From positions 1-27,292 of the forward strand of contig CAKPKZ010000006.1 of assembly GCA_934167435.1 (NCBI GenBank): 27,292 nucleotides of DNA, given 5' to 3'. This document shows positions 14,938 through 22,976 of the stretch, piece after piece. The DNA is from an uncultured Clostridia bacterium (GTDB lineage: Bacteria > Bacillota > Clostridia > TANB77 > CAG-508). Below the pieces are notes generated by a model, which was given only the letters and a program-made list of their open reading frames with translations, did not search any database and was not told the DNA's origin. Position 1 is the stretch's first letter; each line of letters opens with the position of its first letter. Position numbers and translations under genes: made by a program.

Positions 14938-15666
14938 ATGGTGATAAAAATGCAAAAAATATTAAGTAGAATGCGAAAAGCTATAGAAGAATATAAAATG
15001 ATAGATGAAGGAGACAAAATTGCTATATGTCTTTCTGGTGGTAAAGACTCTATAACTATGTTACACGGATTTAAAGCATTACAAAGATTTTACCCCAAAA
15101 AATTTGATATTATTGCAATTAGTATTAATCCAGGTTTTGAGTTTTTTGATATAAAACTATTACAAGAAACTTGTGATTCTTTAGAAATTCCATTATATGT
15201 AGAAAATAGTCATGCACAAGAAATTGTTTTCGATATTAGAAAAGAAAAAAATCCATGTTCTCTATGTGCTAATTTAAGAAGAGGTATTATTAACTCTATT
15301 GCAATTAGAGAAGGCTGTAACAAAATAGCCTTAGGGCATAACGAAGATGATGTTTTAGAAACTTTTTTATTAAGCTTATTATACACTGGAAGCATAAATA
15401 CATTTTCTCCTGTTAGCTATATGGATAGAAGTAAAATAACTTTAATACGTCCTTTAATATACACAACAGAAAAAGATACAAAGGGATTTATAAAAAGACA
15501 CAATTTAAAAGTTATGCCAAAAGTTTGTCCTATGGATGGAACATCAAAAAGAGAAACTATGAAACAACAAATTTATCTTTGGCAAAAAGACATTCCAATG
15601 ATAAGATCTAATTTATTCGGAGCAATAAAAAGAAATATAAAAGGATGGGAATATAATGAAAAATAA
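14938..15666 (+). CDS. ttcA: TtcA-family tRNA cytidine 2-thiolation protein
   Basis: TtcA-type PP-loop ATPases adenylate and thiolate C32 of certain tRNAs using an Fe-S cluster. The PP-loop SGGKDS is at residues 33-38, the CSLC pair (C107, C110) with ANLRRG follows, then GHNEDDVLETFLLSLLYTG and a further cysteine in KVCPMDGTSKRETMKQ. These match TtcA rather than TilS or MnmA. Length is 242 aa from the first ATG. The true start may instead be GTG at 14941 or ATG at 14950 (MQKILSRMRK), because the promoter's predicted start site is about 14940. The end overlaps the next gene by 11 bases, so the two are probably translationally coupled. Confidence 0.9.
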   Translation: MVIKMQKILSRMRKAIEEYKMIDEGDKIAICLSGGKDSITMLHGFKALQRFYPKKFDIIAISINPGFEFFDIKLLQETCDSLEIPLYVENSHAQEIVFDIRKEKNPCSLCANLRRGIINSIAIREGCNKIALGHNEDDVLETFLLSLLYTGSINTFSPVSYMDRSKITLIRPLIYTTEKDTKGFIKRHNLKVMPKVCPMDGTSKRETMKQQIYLWQKDIPMIRSNLFGAIKRNIKGWEYNEK

Positions 15667-16291
15667 TAAGAATAGTAATATGTTATGGTTTTTTTCAGAC
15701 TACAATGATACATTTGACATTATAGAAAATGATACTAATAAAGTTGAAAAACTCTTTAATTTATTGGACGATATTAGTAATTTAAAAAATTTAGATAAAA
15801 TAGCTTTTAGTTTTGTATCATTAAATAACTGTGAGTTTCTAAGAAATATATTATTAAAAATAAAAAATATAATAAACAATCCTTCAAGCAATATTAAAAA
15901 TAAAGATAAAATATTATTATTTTCAGCTTTGGGAGATAATGGTTATATGCTTTTTCCTTGTAACGAGGATAGCTCAATTATTCATTCTCCACATATTGAA
16001 TCAAAAGCTAGGCAAATGTATAAATTACTTCACAATATTAATATTCCCGGAGAGTTTATTTACTCAGATGACTGTCCGGCATATAACTTAGAAGCATTAA
16101 GCAAGTATCATTCTGTTAATCCAATAAAGGGTATAAAAAATTTTACTTTTATTGGTCCAACAAACAATGTAATTAATAATTACCCATCAAGCTTTAACAC
16201 AATACTAGATAACTCAGATGAATTTTTAATTAATGGATTAGAAAGATATAAACAAGTATTACTAAACAAAGAGCAAGAAAAAGAAATATAA
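15656..16291 (+). CDS. Hypothetical 211-aa protein coupled to ttcA
   Basis: No family recognised. The protein is soluble, without signal or membrane segments. It begins with a hydrophobic strand and acidic loop (MLWFFSDYNDTFDI), followed by a helical region, a second strand set (DKILLFSALGDNGYMLFPCNED), HSPHIESKARQMYKLLHNI, and FTFIGPTNNVINNYPSSF near the C-terminus. The alternating strands and helices suggest an alpha/beta fold; the N-terminal SDYNDT only loosely recalls HAD-type loops and is not enough for a call. It starts inside the ttcA end, so its product is made together with the tRNA thiolase. A perfect 22-base palindrome terminator follows at once. Confidence 0.65.
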   Translation: MKNNKNSNMLWFFSDYNDTFDIIENDTNKVEKLFNLLDDISNLKNLDKIAFSFVSLNNCEFLRNILLKIKNIINNPSSNIKNKDKILLFSALGDNGYMLFPCNEDSSIIHSPHIESKARQMYKLLHNINIPGEFIYSDDCPAYNLEALSKYHSVNPIKGIKNFTFIGPTNNVINNYPSSFNTILDNSDEFLINGLERYKQVLLNKEQEKEI

Positions 16292-16310
16292 GGGGTTATA
16301 TAACCCCTTA
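16289..16310. terminator. Palindromic bidirectional terminator after the ttcA operon
   Basis: TAAGGGGTTATATAACCCCTTA reads the same on both strands apart from the string limit: 22 bases, fully self-complementary. The stop codon of the 211-aa gene is its first three bases. It separates that gene from the convergent phosphoglucomutase gene. Confidence 0.75.
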
Positions 16311-16314
16311 TTAT

Positions 16315-18042
16315 TTATTCTTCTACTACTTTTACCATAGCGTTTTTTAATTTTTCTAATTTTTCATTAGCATCTGTTTCAGATTTTCCTTTTATACCCA
16401 TATATAATTTTATTTTTGGTTCTGTTCCAGATGGCCTTACGCAACACCAACTATTTTCTTCTAATTCGTAATATAAAACATTTGATTTTGGTAATCCAGT
16501 TTTTGTAATCTCTCCTGTTTTCATATTTTTTACAATATCTTTTTCTACATCTTTAAATGTTAAAACCTTATAGTCTCCTATTTTTTCTACATCTTTATTA
16601 CGAGTTTTGGTCATCATTTCTTTTATTATTTGTGCTCCTTCAGCACCTTCTTTTACTATTGAAACTTGTGTTTCTTTATAAAACCCATATTTTTTATAAA
16701 TGTTTATCATTTGATCCCATAGTGTAATTCCTTGTGCTTTGTAATAGCAAGCAGCCTCACATAAAGCCATTACTGCTGCAATTCCATCTTTGTCTCTTGC
16801 ATAGTCTCCTATTAAACATCCATAACTTTCTTCGAATCCAAATACATAAGTTTTATCTTTGTTCTCTTCTGCTTTTTTCATAACAGCACCTATATTTTTA
16901 AATCCTGTCAATACTTCTATTAACTCTAAATTATATTCTTTAGCAATTGCATCTGTTAAATTAGATGATACTATAGTTTTTATTATCATTCCATTATCTG
17001 GTAATATTCCCTTTTCTTTCATTTGTGATATTCTGTACTCAGCAATTAATAGTGCAGACATATTTCCTGTGTAGTCTTTATATTCGTTTGTTTTTGTATC
17101 TTTAGCAAATATTCCTAATCTGTCTGCATCTGGATCAGTTGCTAGCACAACATCTGCATCTACTTTTTTAGCTAAATCTAATGCTAATTTAAATGCTTTT
17201 GGATCTTCTGGATTAGGATAACTAACAGTAGGAAAATTGCCATCTGGATTTGCTTGCTCAGGAACAACATATACATTTTCTAGTCCTAAATCATTTAGCA
17301 ACTTTTCTACAACAGTATTTCCTGTACCATGTAATGGTGTATATACAACCTTTAAAGACTTTCCTTGTTCTTTCATTATTTGGGGATTTAAAATTAAACT
17401 TTTTAATGTGTTTAAATATTTATCATCCATTTCTTTTCCTATTATATTAAATAACCCTTGTTTCTTTGCTTCTTGCTCGTCTATTTGTTTTATATCCGAA
17501 TATTTTTCAACTGATTTTACTTTATTAATAATGTCTTTGTCTCTAGGAGCTACAATTTGTGATCCGTCATCCCAATAAACTTTATATCCGTTGTATTTAG
17601 GAGGATTGTGACTAGCTGTTATCATAATTCCTGCGGTACATTGTAATTGTCTAACCGCAAATGATAATTCTGGTACTGGCCTTAACTCTTCGAATAAATA
17701 TGTTTTTATTCCATTTGCATTTAAAATTAATGCTGTTTGTTTACTAAATTCTTTTGACATTCTTCTTGAATCATAGCTTATTGCAACACCCTTATCTTGT
17801 GTCCCTTGTTCTATTATGTAATTTGCTAATCCTTGTGTTGCCTTTCCTACTGTATATTTATTCATCCTATTAGTCCCTGCACCAATTACTCCCCTAAGGC
17901 CGGCTGTTCCAAACTCTAACTCTTGATAAAATCTATCTTCAATTTCTTTTACATCATCTTTTATTTCTAACAATTCTTTTTTTGTTTCTTCATCAAATTC
18001 TGGACTTTCGCACCATCTTTTATATTCTTCTAAATATTTCAT
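16315..18042 (-). CDS. Phosphoglucomutase/phosphomannomutase (PgcA-type)
   Basis: The enzyme interconverts glucose-6-phosphate and glucose-1-phosphate (family members may also act on mannose). The start at 18042 (MKYLEEYKRW) has an AAGGAGG site; a longer frame to a TTG at 18102 is rejected because it lacks proper spacing to a ribosome binding site. Motifs: FGTAGLRG (about residues 44-51), the phosphoserine loop ITASHNPPKYNG (S144), the metal site DPDADR (303-308), the sugar loop FGFEESYG and the phosphate loop RPSGTEPKIK. Length 575 aa fits the alpha-PGM class of Firmicutes. It follows the UDP-sugar pyrophosphorylase, which uses its product. The 76-base gap between them holds a hairpin. Confidence 0.94.
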   Translation of the reverse strand: MKYLEEYKRWCESPEFDEETKKELLEIKDDVKEIEDRFYQELEFGTAGLRGVIGAGTNRMNKYTVGKATQGLANYIIEQGTQDKGVAISYDSRRMSKEFSKQTALILNANGIKTYLFEELRPVPELSFAVRQLQCTAGIMITASHNPPKYNGYKVYWDDGSQIVAPRDKDIINKVKSVEKYSDIKQIDEQEAKKQGLFNIIGKEMDDKYLNTLKSLILNPQIMKEQGKSLKVVYTPLHGTGNTVVEKLLNDLGLENVYVVPEQANPDGNFPTVSYPNPEDPKAFKLALDLAKKVDADVVLATDPDADRLGIFAKDTKTNEYKDYTGNMSALLIAEYRISQMKEKGILPDNGMIIKTIVSSNLTDAIAKEYNLELIEVLTGFKNIGAVMKKAEENKDKTYVFGFEESYGCLIGDYARDKDGIAAVMALCEAACYYKAQGITLWDQMINIYKKYGFYKETQVSIVKEGAEGAQIIKEMMTKTRNKDVEKIGDYKVLTFKDVEKDIVKNMKTGEITKTGLPKSNVLYYELEENSWCCVRPSGTEPKIKLYMGIKGKSETDANEKLEKLKNAMVKVVEE

Positions 18043-18071
18043 ATTTATTTCCTCCTTATATAATACAAACA

Positions 18072-18105
18072 AGGTTAGACACCGCCAAAAACCAATATCC
18101 AACCT
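18072..18105 (-). promoter_or_regulatory. Leader hairpin between the pyrophosphorylase and phosphoglucomutase genes
   Basis: On the minus strand AGGTTGGATATTG (18105-18093) pairs with CGGTGTCTAACCT (18084-18072) over 13 bp, including four G-T pairs, with an eight-base loop. An AAGGAGG at 18109-18103 overlaps the 5' arm, and a second one at 18056-18050 serves the downstream gene. A moderately T-rich stretch follows. It could be a weak terminator, a processing stem or a translational control element; sequence alone does not decide. Confidence 0.4.
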
Positions 18106-18118
18106 CCTTACTTACAAA

Positions 18119-19369
18119 TTAATCTAAATTATAAAATTTCTTATATAATTCTCTTGCTGTTTTAGGGCAATCTACACCTGCTTTATCTGCATTTTTTACA
18201 GGAGCAAATTCTTCTTCTCTTTTTACTCTTAATACAGCCATTTCATCAACAACCCCAAAGGCATCAAATAAAAATGCTTCAAATTTATATGCATTTGGTG
18301 AATCTGGGATTACAAGATTTCCATCTTTATCTATATATTTAGCTTTTTTAAATGCACTATGATAAGGAAGTGGAGTTTCCCCCATTCTTTCTATTGCATT
18401 AACATTAAATAAATTGCATAATATATGAGATTCTCCATATAACAATTCACCATTTTCATCTGTTGCTTCTGCCATTTCATCTGTTATTTCAGAGTATTCT
18501 ATAACATTTGGCTTTCCATTTCTTTTGCAAAATACTCCAACTTTTTCATGTGGATTTGCTTTAACTACAGACTTACAAGCTACTGTTACATTTTTATCAA
18601 TTGCAACTCCCATAAGAACTGGGTCTACCATTTTTACTAAGCAGTTATCTACTCCACCAATAAATACCCATTCAATACCTAATTCCTTCATTTTTTTAGT
18701 CATTCCATTTTTTACTAAAGCTTCATATATTCCACCATGCCCATCTGCTGCCATTTTTACCAATCCATTTTCATCTATAAGAATTTTACCTTCTGTGTCT
18801 ATCATTGGTAATTCACCTTGTTTAAAAAAGAAAATATTTTTATCTTTTTGGTATCCAAAAAATTTATGTTTTTCAAAAAATTCTATTGTCTCGTCGTTAT
18901 TTTCTCTGCTTGTCATTATAAACCATGGAATAGTTACTCCATATTTTTCGCCTTCTTGTTTTAAACCATCACATAAAAGTTCAAATAGTGATTTATGCGA
19001 ATCTAATCCTATATCGTATGTTCCCTTTGGTCCTGTATGTCCTAATCTTGTTCCTTGTCCACCTGCCATTGTAACAGCTGCAAGTTTTCCTTCTTTTATA
19101 GCTTTTTTACCAATATTTTCGTATTTTTTATAATCTTCATTTAATTTGTATTTATCTAAATATGCCATAGGTGTAATTTCATCTTTTTCATTTATTATTT
19201 CTTCTTTAGTTTTGTTATATAAACTCTTTATTAATTCAAAATCAATTAAATTAAGTTGATGTAATAATTGCTTCTTTTTATTTTCATCTAACTTATCATA
19301 ACCATTTAATAAATGTTCTTGGTTATATTTTTTTAATATAAATTTAATTTCTTCTAAATCTTTTTCCAT
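18119..19369 (-). CDS. UDPGP-family UTP--sugar-1-phosphate uridylyltransferase
   Basis: This belongs to the eukaryotic-like UDP-glucose/UDP-N-acetylhexosamine pyrophosphorylase family, not to the bacterial GalU type. The nucleotide-binding loop is AAVTMAGGQGTRLGHTGPKG (about residues 97-116), followed by IPWFIMTSRENNDET, MAADGHGGIYEAL and EWVFIGGVDNCLVKMVDP, all family landmarks. Length 416 aa is within range for bacterial members. It likely makes a UDP-sugar from UTP and sugar-1-phosphate; whether the sugar is glucose, galactose or an N-acetylhexosamine cannot be read off. The following phosphoglucomutase gene suggests glucose-1-phosphate as substrate. Confidence 0.9.
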   Translation of the reverse strand: MEKDLEEIKFILKKYNQEHLLNGYDKLDENKKKQLLHQLNLIDFELIKSLYNKTKEEIINEKDEITPMAYLDKYKLNEDYKKYENIGKKAIKEGKLAAVTMAGGQGTRLGHTGPKGTYDIGLDSHKSLFELLCDGLKQEGEKYGVTIPWFIMTSRENNDETIEFFEKHKFFGYQKDKNIFFFKQGELPMIDTEGKILIDENGLVKMAADGHGGIYEALVKNGMTKKMKELGIEWVFIGGVDNCLVKMVDPVLMGVAIDKNVTVACKSVVKANPHEKVGVFCKRNGKPNVIEYSEITDEMAEATDENGELLYGESHILCNLFNVNAIERMGETPLPYHSAFKKAKYIDKDGNLVIPDSPNAYKFEAFLFDAFGVVDEMAVLRVKREEEFAPVKNADKAGVDCPKTARELYKKFYNLD

Positions 19370-19403
19370 ATAATTTCTTCCTTTCTATTAGTAGTTATTT
19401 AAT

Positions 19404-19430
19404 ATTATACTATTTTATTATTTTAGTCAA
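19404..19430 (-). promoter_or_regulatory. Promoter of the pyrophosphorylase gene
   Basis: On the minus strand TTGACT (19430-19425) and TATAAT (19409-19404) are separated by 15 bases, shorter than the usual 17. The predicted start is about 26 bases before the ribosome binding site GAAAGGAAG. Confidence 0.45.
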
Positions 19431-19436
19431 TAAAAA

Positions 19437-19453
19437 CAGATAATTTTTATCTG
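19437..19453 (-). terminator. Terminator of the 153-aa gene
   Basis: CAGATAA and TTATCTG form a 7-bp stem with a three-base loop. On the minus strand a TTTTTATT tract follows. It lies 15 bases after the stop of the 153-aa gene and just before the pyrophosphorylase promoter. Confidence 0.65.
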
Positions 19454-19467
19454 CTTTATTTTATTCA

Positions 19468-19929
19468 TTAATTAATTTTAGCTTCTCCCTTTGTGTTTAG
19501 AATGTTTTTATAGTTTTTAGCTACCTTATTAATGTTTCCATCTATATCATCTACAAAATAACAGTCTATAATATTTAATTTATTTTCTTTGGAATTTGTA
19601 TTAATATTATTTCTTACATTTTTAATATAATTTTCTGTTCCTTTTATAAATACACATGTTTCTTTTGGACTTTTTTCATATTCTTTTAAATTTTCAAACT
19701 TTTTTAGATCATTATTCTTCCAATCTAAATTTAATATTTTCTCTTTCTTTTCTTCTTTTAAATTAGTTTTTGATACTAATACATTTATTGTATCTTTTAA
19801 ATTATTTTCTGTAAAAATTACTATATTATTATTTTCCTCAATTTTTTTATCTAAATATGGTAATATCATCATTTCAAAATGATAATCGCTTGCATAAAAT
19901 GCACACATATTTTCTTTATTTTCTAACAT
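19468..19929 (-). CDS. Hypothetical 153-aa protein (possible MEDS/DcmR-like N-terminus)
   Basis: The start MLENKENMCAFYASDYHFE at 19929 has a GGAAGG site six bases upstream; an ATG at 19947 lacks one. The first 50 residues (CAFYASDYHFEMMILPYLDK, then NNIVIFTENN) resemble the opening of MEDS/DcmR-type sensory domains, which bind small ligands, but conserved residues cannot be verified. The rest is very Lys/Asn/Glu-rich, with later strands TCVFIKGTE and NIIDCYFVDDI. No membrane segment. It is a single-gene transcript with a strong promoter and its own terminator. The comparison is weak; treat as unknown. Confidence 0.6.
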   Translation of the reverse strand: MLENKENMCAFYASDYHFEMMILPYLDKKIEENNNIVIFTENNLKDTINVLVSKTNLKEEKKEKILNLDWKNNDLKKFENLKEYEKSPKETCVFIKGTENYIKNVRNNINTNSKENKLNIIDCYFVDDIDGNINKVAKNYKNILNTKGEAKIN

Positions 19930-19990
19930 AAATATCCTTCCTTTCATTTAACTGTGCCCTGAAAGTTTTATCTTTTCGTATTTGTTTACT

Positions 19991-20024
19991 GGTAAATTTT
20001 ACCATTTCTTTACAAATATGTCAA
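19991..20024 (-). promoter_or_regulatory. Strong promoter with palindrome over the -10, for the 153-aa gene
   Basis: On the minus strand TTGACA (20024-20019), 17 bases, TAAAAT (20001-19996) with TGG before it (extended -10). The perfect palindrome GGTAAATTTTACC (19991-20003) covers the -10 box, a position typical for repressor operators. The leader to the ATG is about 60 bases. Confidence 0.6.
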
Positions 20025-20136
20025 TAATATTTCAATTAAAAGTCATCGTCTTTTTTCGACAATGTATATTTTTTATTTTTTTGTTAATAATTGTATTAAA
20101 GAATATTTTTCTAAAAAAGTTTATTGGAGGTAACTT

Positions 20137-20802
20137 ATGCAAAAATTTTTAAATTTCATAAAAAGTCCCAAAATGAAAATGACTATTATTTTAACTTTTC
20201 TTCTAATTATATATATAACCATTTGTGCAATTTCGTATGCTCAAACAATTTCAACAGATATATCAAATAGTGTTTTTAGATTACATGTTATTGCTAATAG
20301 TGATAGTAAAGAAGACCAAGATTTAAAATACAAAGTTCGTGACAGTCTTTTAAAATATATGAATTCTATTTGCTCTAATTGCTCTTCTAAACAAGAAGCT
20401 ATTAATATAGTAGAAGAACATAAAGATAACTTTAAAGAAATTGCTTTGCAAACAATTAAAGAAAATAATTATTCATATAATGTAAATATAAACATTGGAA
20501 ATTTTGAATTTCCAACAAAAACTTACGGCGACATAAGTTTACCAGCTGGTTATTATGATGCACTAAGAGTAGAAATTGGAGAAGCAAAAGGGAAAAATTG
20601 GTGGTGTGTAATGTTTCCTCCTTTATGCTTTGTAGATGTTTCATCTGGAATTGTGCCAGAAGAGTCTAAAGAGCTTATTGAAAATAATGTTTCTGAAGAA
20701 GAATTTGCATTAATTTCTGAAAATTCTAGTAATGACATACAATTCAAATTTAAATTAATTGAATTTTTTGCAGACAAAGGCTTATTAACTGCAAAAAAAT
20801 AG
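20137..20802 (+). CDS. spoIIR: Stage II sporulation protein R
   Basis: SpoIIR is the forespore-made, exported signal that triggers SpoIIGA to process pro-sigma-E in the mother cell. The 221-residue protein has an N-terminal export/membrane helix (about residues 15-33) and the conserved secreted core: FRLHVIANSDSKEDQDLKYKVRD, then FPTKTYGDISLPAGYYDALRVEIGEAKGKNWWCVMFPPLCFVD. Both blocks are hallmark SpoIIR sequence. The ATG has a TGGAGG site. It lies alone between the 153-aa gene (divergent) and murA (same strand). I could not find a convincing sigma-F promoter by eye. Confidence 0.95.
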   Translation: MQKFLNFIKSPKMKMTIILTFLLIIYITICAISYAQTISTDISNSVFRLHVIANSDSKEDQDLKYKVRDSLLKYMNSICSNCSSKQEAINIVEEHKDNFKEIALQTIKENNYSYNVNINIGNFEFPTKTYGDISLPAGYYDALRVEIGEAKGKNWWCVMFPPLCFVDVSSGIVPEESKELIENNVSEEEFALISENSSNDIQFKFKLIEFFADKGLLTAKK

Positions 20803-20831
20803 TTGCATTACTTAACGTTTTATGATATATT
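20803..20831 (+). promoter_or_regulatory. Candidate promoter of murA-walJ-rlmH
   Basis: TTGCAT (20803-20808), 17 bases, TATATT (20826-20831). It begins immediately after the spoIIR stop codon. The predicted start, about 20838, would place the hairpin at 20841-20865 at the very 5' end of the murA mRNA. Confidence 0.5.
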
Positions 20832-20840
20832 TTACAATGT

Positions 20841-20865
20841 AATAGAGTGTTTTATACACTCTATT
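20841..20865 (+). terminator. Hairpin between spoIIR and murA (spoIIR terminator or murA 5' stem)
   Basis: AATAGAGTGT and ACACTCTATT form a perfect 10-bp stem with a five-base loop, followed by TATTTATTTT. It suits termination of spoIIR. If the promoter at 20803-20831 is used, it would also be the first structure of the murA transcript. Confidence 0.6.
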
Positions 20866-20897
20866 TATTTTAGAAATTATAAATGGAGGTAATTTTA

Positions 20898-22157
20898 GTG
20901 GAAAAGTTAGTAGTTCAAGGTCCTACTCCCCTAAAAGGCGAAGTAACAATAAGTGGTGCTAAAAATGCTGCAGTAGCAATTTTACCAGCAACACTTTTAA
21001 TAGATGGTATATGCACCATTGAAAATCTACCAAACATAAGTGATGTAAAAATATCTTGTGAAATTTTAAAAGAATTAGGTGCAAAAATAGAATGGATAGA
21101 CAATAATACTATAACTGTAGATTCAAGAAATATTTCAACAACAATAGCACCTTTAGAATTAACCAGAAAATTTAGAGCTTCTTATTACATTATAGGAGCT
21201 ATGCTTAGTAGAAAAGGAGCTATAGAAGTTGGAATGCCTGGTGGTTGTAAATTAGGAGCAAGACCAATTGATCAACATATAAAAGGATTTGAAGCATTAG
21301 GTGCTAAAGTAAATGTAGAAAACGGAAGAATAAAAGCATCTGCAGAAAAATTAATTGGTAACACAATGTATATGGATATTGTGTCTGTTGGTGCAACTAT
21401 AAATATAATGCTTGCTGCAGTACTTGCAGAAGGAACAACAGTAATTGACAATGCAGCCAAAGAACCTCATATAGTTGATGTAGCAAATTTCTTAAATACA
21501 ATGGGAGCTAATATACGTGGAGCCGGAACAGATGTAATAAAAATTAATGGGGTAAAAAGTTTAAAAGGCAATGCAACATATTCTATTGTTCCAGATCAAA
21601 TTGAAGCAGGAACATTTATGCTTGCTGCAGTAGCAACTAAAGGAGACTTACTTATAAAAAACTGTATTACTAAACATTTAGAATCTATTACAGCAAAAAT
21701 TGCAGAAGTTGGTGGACATGTTGAAGATTACGGAGACAGTATTAGAGTTTGGTGTGACACAAAACCACATAACGCAAATATAAAAACATTACCATATCCA
21801 GGATTTCCTACAGACTTACAGCCACAAATGGGAGTTGTTTTATCATTAGCAAATGGAACCAGTATTATAAATGAAAGTATATGGGATTCAAGATTTCAAT
21901 ATACAGAAGAATTAAATAAAATGGGAGCTAAAATATCGGCTCAAGGAAAAACAGCTATATTTGAGGGTGTTGAAAAACTATCTGGTGCTCCTGTATACTC
22001 TACAGATTTACGAGCTGGAGCAGCATTAATAATAGCTGGTGTTACAGCAAATGGAACAACTGAAATATATAATCTAGAACATATTGATAGAGGTTATGAA
22101 AATATAGAAGAAAAATTCAGAAAAATTGGTGCAAACATAAAAAGAGTAACAGAATAA
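20898..22157 (+). CDS. murA: UDP-N-acetylglucosamine 1-carboxyvinyltransferase
   Basis: MurA transfers enolpyruvate from PEP to UDP-GlcNAc, the first committed step of peptidoglycan synthesis. GTG at 20898 is chosen as start: GGAGG ends eight bases upstream and the product begins MEKLVVQGPTPL like other MurAs. The in-frame ATG at 20883 is part of that ribosome binding site. Motifs: GAKNAA (catalytic lysine), the reactive loop GGCKLGARPIDQH with the fosfomycin-target cysteine at about residue 117, and YPGFPTDLQPQM. The product is 419 aa, normal length. The cysteine predicts fosfomycin sensitivity of this copy. walJ and rlmH follow at gaps of 19 and 11 bases. Confidence 0.95.
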   Translation: MEKLVVQGPTPLKGEVTISGAKNAAVAILPATLLIDGICTIENLPNISDVKISCEILKELGAKIEWIDNNTITVDSRNISTTIAPLELTRKFRASYYIIGAMLSRKGAIEVGMPGGCKLGARPIDQHIKGFEALGAKVNVENGRIKASAEKLIGNTMYMDIVSVGATINIMLAAVLAEGTTVIDNAAKEPHIVDVANFLNTMGANIRGAGTDVIKINGVKSLKGNATYSIVPDQIEAGTFMLAAVATKGDLLIKNCITKHLESITAKIAEVGGHVEDYGDSIRVWCDTKPHNANIKTLPYPGFPTDLQPQMGVVLSLANGTSIINESIWDSRFQYTEELNKMGAKISAQGKTAIFEGVEKLSGAPVYSTDLRAGAALIIAGVTANGTTEIYNLEHIDRGYENIEEKFRKIGANIKRVTE

Positions 22158-22176
22158 ACAAAAGAGGTAAAATATT

Positions 22177-22965
22177 ATGCTTAATTTTTGCAGTTTATAT
22201 AGTGGTAGTAGTGGAAATAGTTTTTTAATTGGTACAGAAAATACTAATATATTAGTTGATGCTGGAGTTAGTTCCAAAAAAATAGAACAAGCATTAAACA
22301 GTTTAAATGTTGATCCTTGTTCTATTAGCGGAATATTAGTTACCCATGAACATTCAGACCATGTACAAGGTTTAGGAACATTTTCAAAGAAATTTGATAT
22401 TCCCGTATATGTAAATTTTGAAACATTAGACGCAATGCCAAAACAAAAAGAAAAATTAAATATTAAAAATATTAATCTATTTCAAGTTGGAAATACATTT
22501 TACATAAATGATTTAAAAATAGCATCATTTTCAATACCACATGATGCAGCAAACCCTTGCGGATTTAACATTTACAAAAATAATAAAAAAATAAGTATTG
22601 CAACTGACATAGGTCACATGACAAATAGCATATTAGAAAATTTAGAAAAAAGTTCTTTTATTATGCTAGAATCTAATTATGACCCTGAGGTATTAAAATG
22701 CTCTCCTTATCCATATTATTTAAAAACAAGAATTGCAGGGCCTAACGGACATCTTCCAAATGAGATGGCAGGTAAAACAATATCACATTTATTAAAATAT
22801 GGATTAGAAGGTGCCATGCTTGGACATTTAAGCAAAGAAAGTAACTTTCCAGAACTTGCTTATAAAACAGTAGTAGATGAACTAATATCAAACAATTACA
22901 ATGAAAATTCTTTATCATTAAATGTTGCATCTAGAGATTGTCCTAGTAAATTAATAAAATTATAA
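22177..22965 (+). CDS. walJ: MBL-fold metallo-hydrolase WalJ/YycJ
   Basis: A metallo-beta-lactamase-fold hydrolase of the WalJ (YycJ) group, linked in Bacillus to the WalKR cell-wall regulon and reported as a DNA exonuclease in some species. Signatures: FCSLYSGSSGNSFLIGTE at the N-terminus, NILVDAG, the metal motif THEHSDH and later SFSIPHDAANPCGFNI, then ATDIGHM and LGHLSKESNFPELA. All metal-binding positions expected of the fold appear present. At 262 aa it is full length. Here it is not next to walKR but sits between murA and rlmH in one likely operon. Confidence 0.9.
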   Translation: MLNFCSLYSGSSGNSFLIGTENTNILVDAGVSSKKIEQALNSLNVDPCSISGILVTHEHSDHVQGLGTFSKKFDIPVYVNFETLDAMPKQKEKLNIKNINLFQVGNTFYINDLKIASFSIPHDAANPCGFNIYKNNKKISIATDIGHMTNSILENLEKSSFIMLESNYDPEVLKCSPYPYYLKTRIAGPNGHLPNEMAGKTISHLLKYGLEGAMLGHLSKESNFPELAYKTVVDELISNNYNENSLSLNVASRDCPSKLIKL

Positions 22966-22976
22966 AGGATGGTTTT

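Noticed and set aside
17237..17578. Plus-strand open frames of 60-200 codons opposite dnaJ, ddl, murF, phosphoglucomutase and the pyrophosphorylase genes
   Set aside because: They lie entirely antisense to well-supported genes, lack ribosome binding sites and show Phe/Ser/Leu-rich composition expected from antisense AT-rich DNA.
18043..18102. TTG start extending phosphoglucomutase by 20 codons
   Set aside because: The TTG directly abuts the AAGGAGG with no spacing and the added residues do not resemble the family; ATG 18042 has a proper site.
19930..19990. Riboswitch in the leader of the 153-aa gene (GGGCAC stretch)
   Set aside because: The short GC stretch lacks the paired elements of c-di-GMP or other riboswitch classes that I could recognise.
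20883..20897. Upstream ATG start for murA
   Set aside because: This ATG is part of the ATGGAGG ribosome binding site; GTG at 20898 has correct spacing and gives the usual MurA N-terminus.
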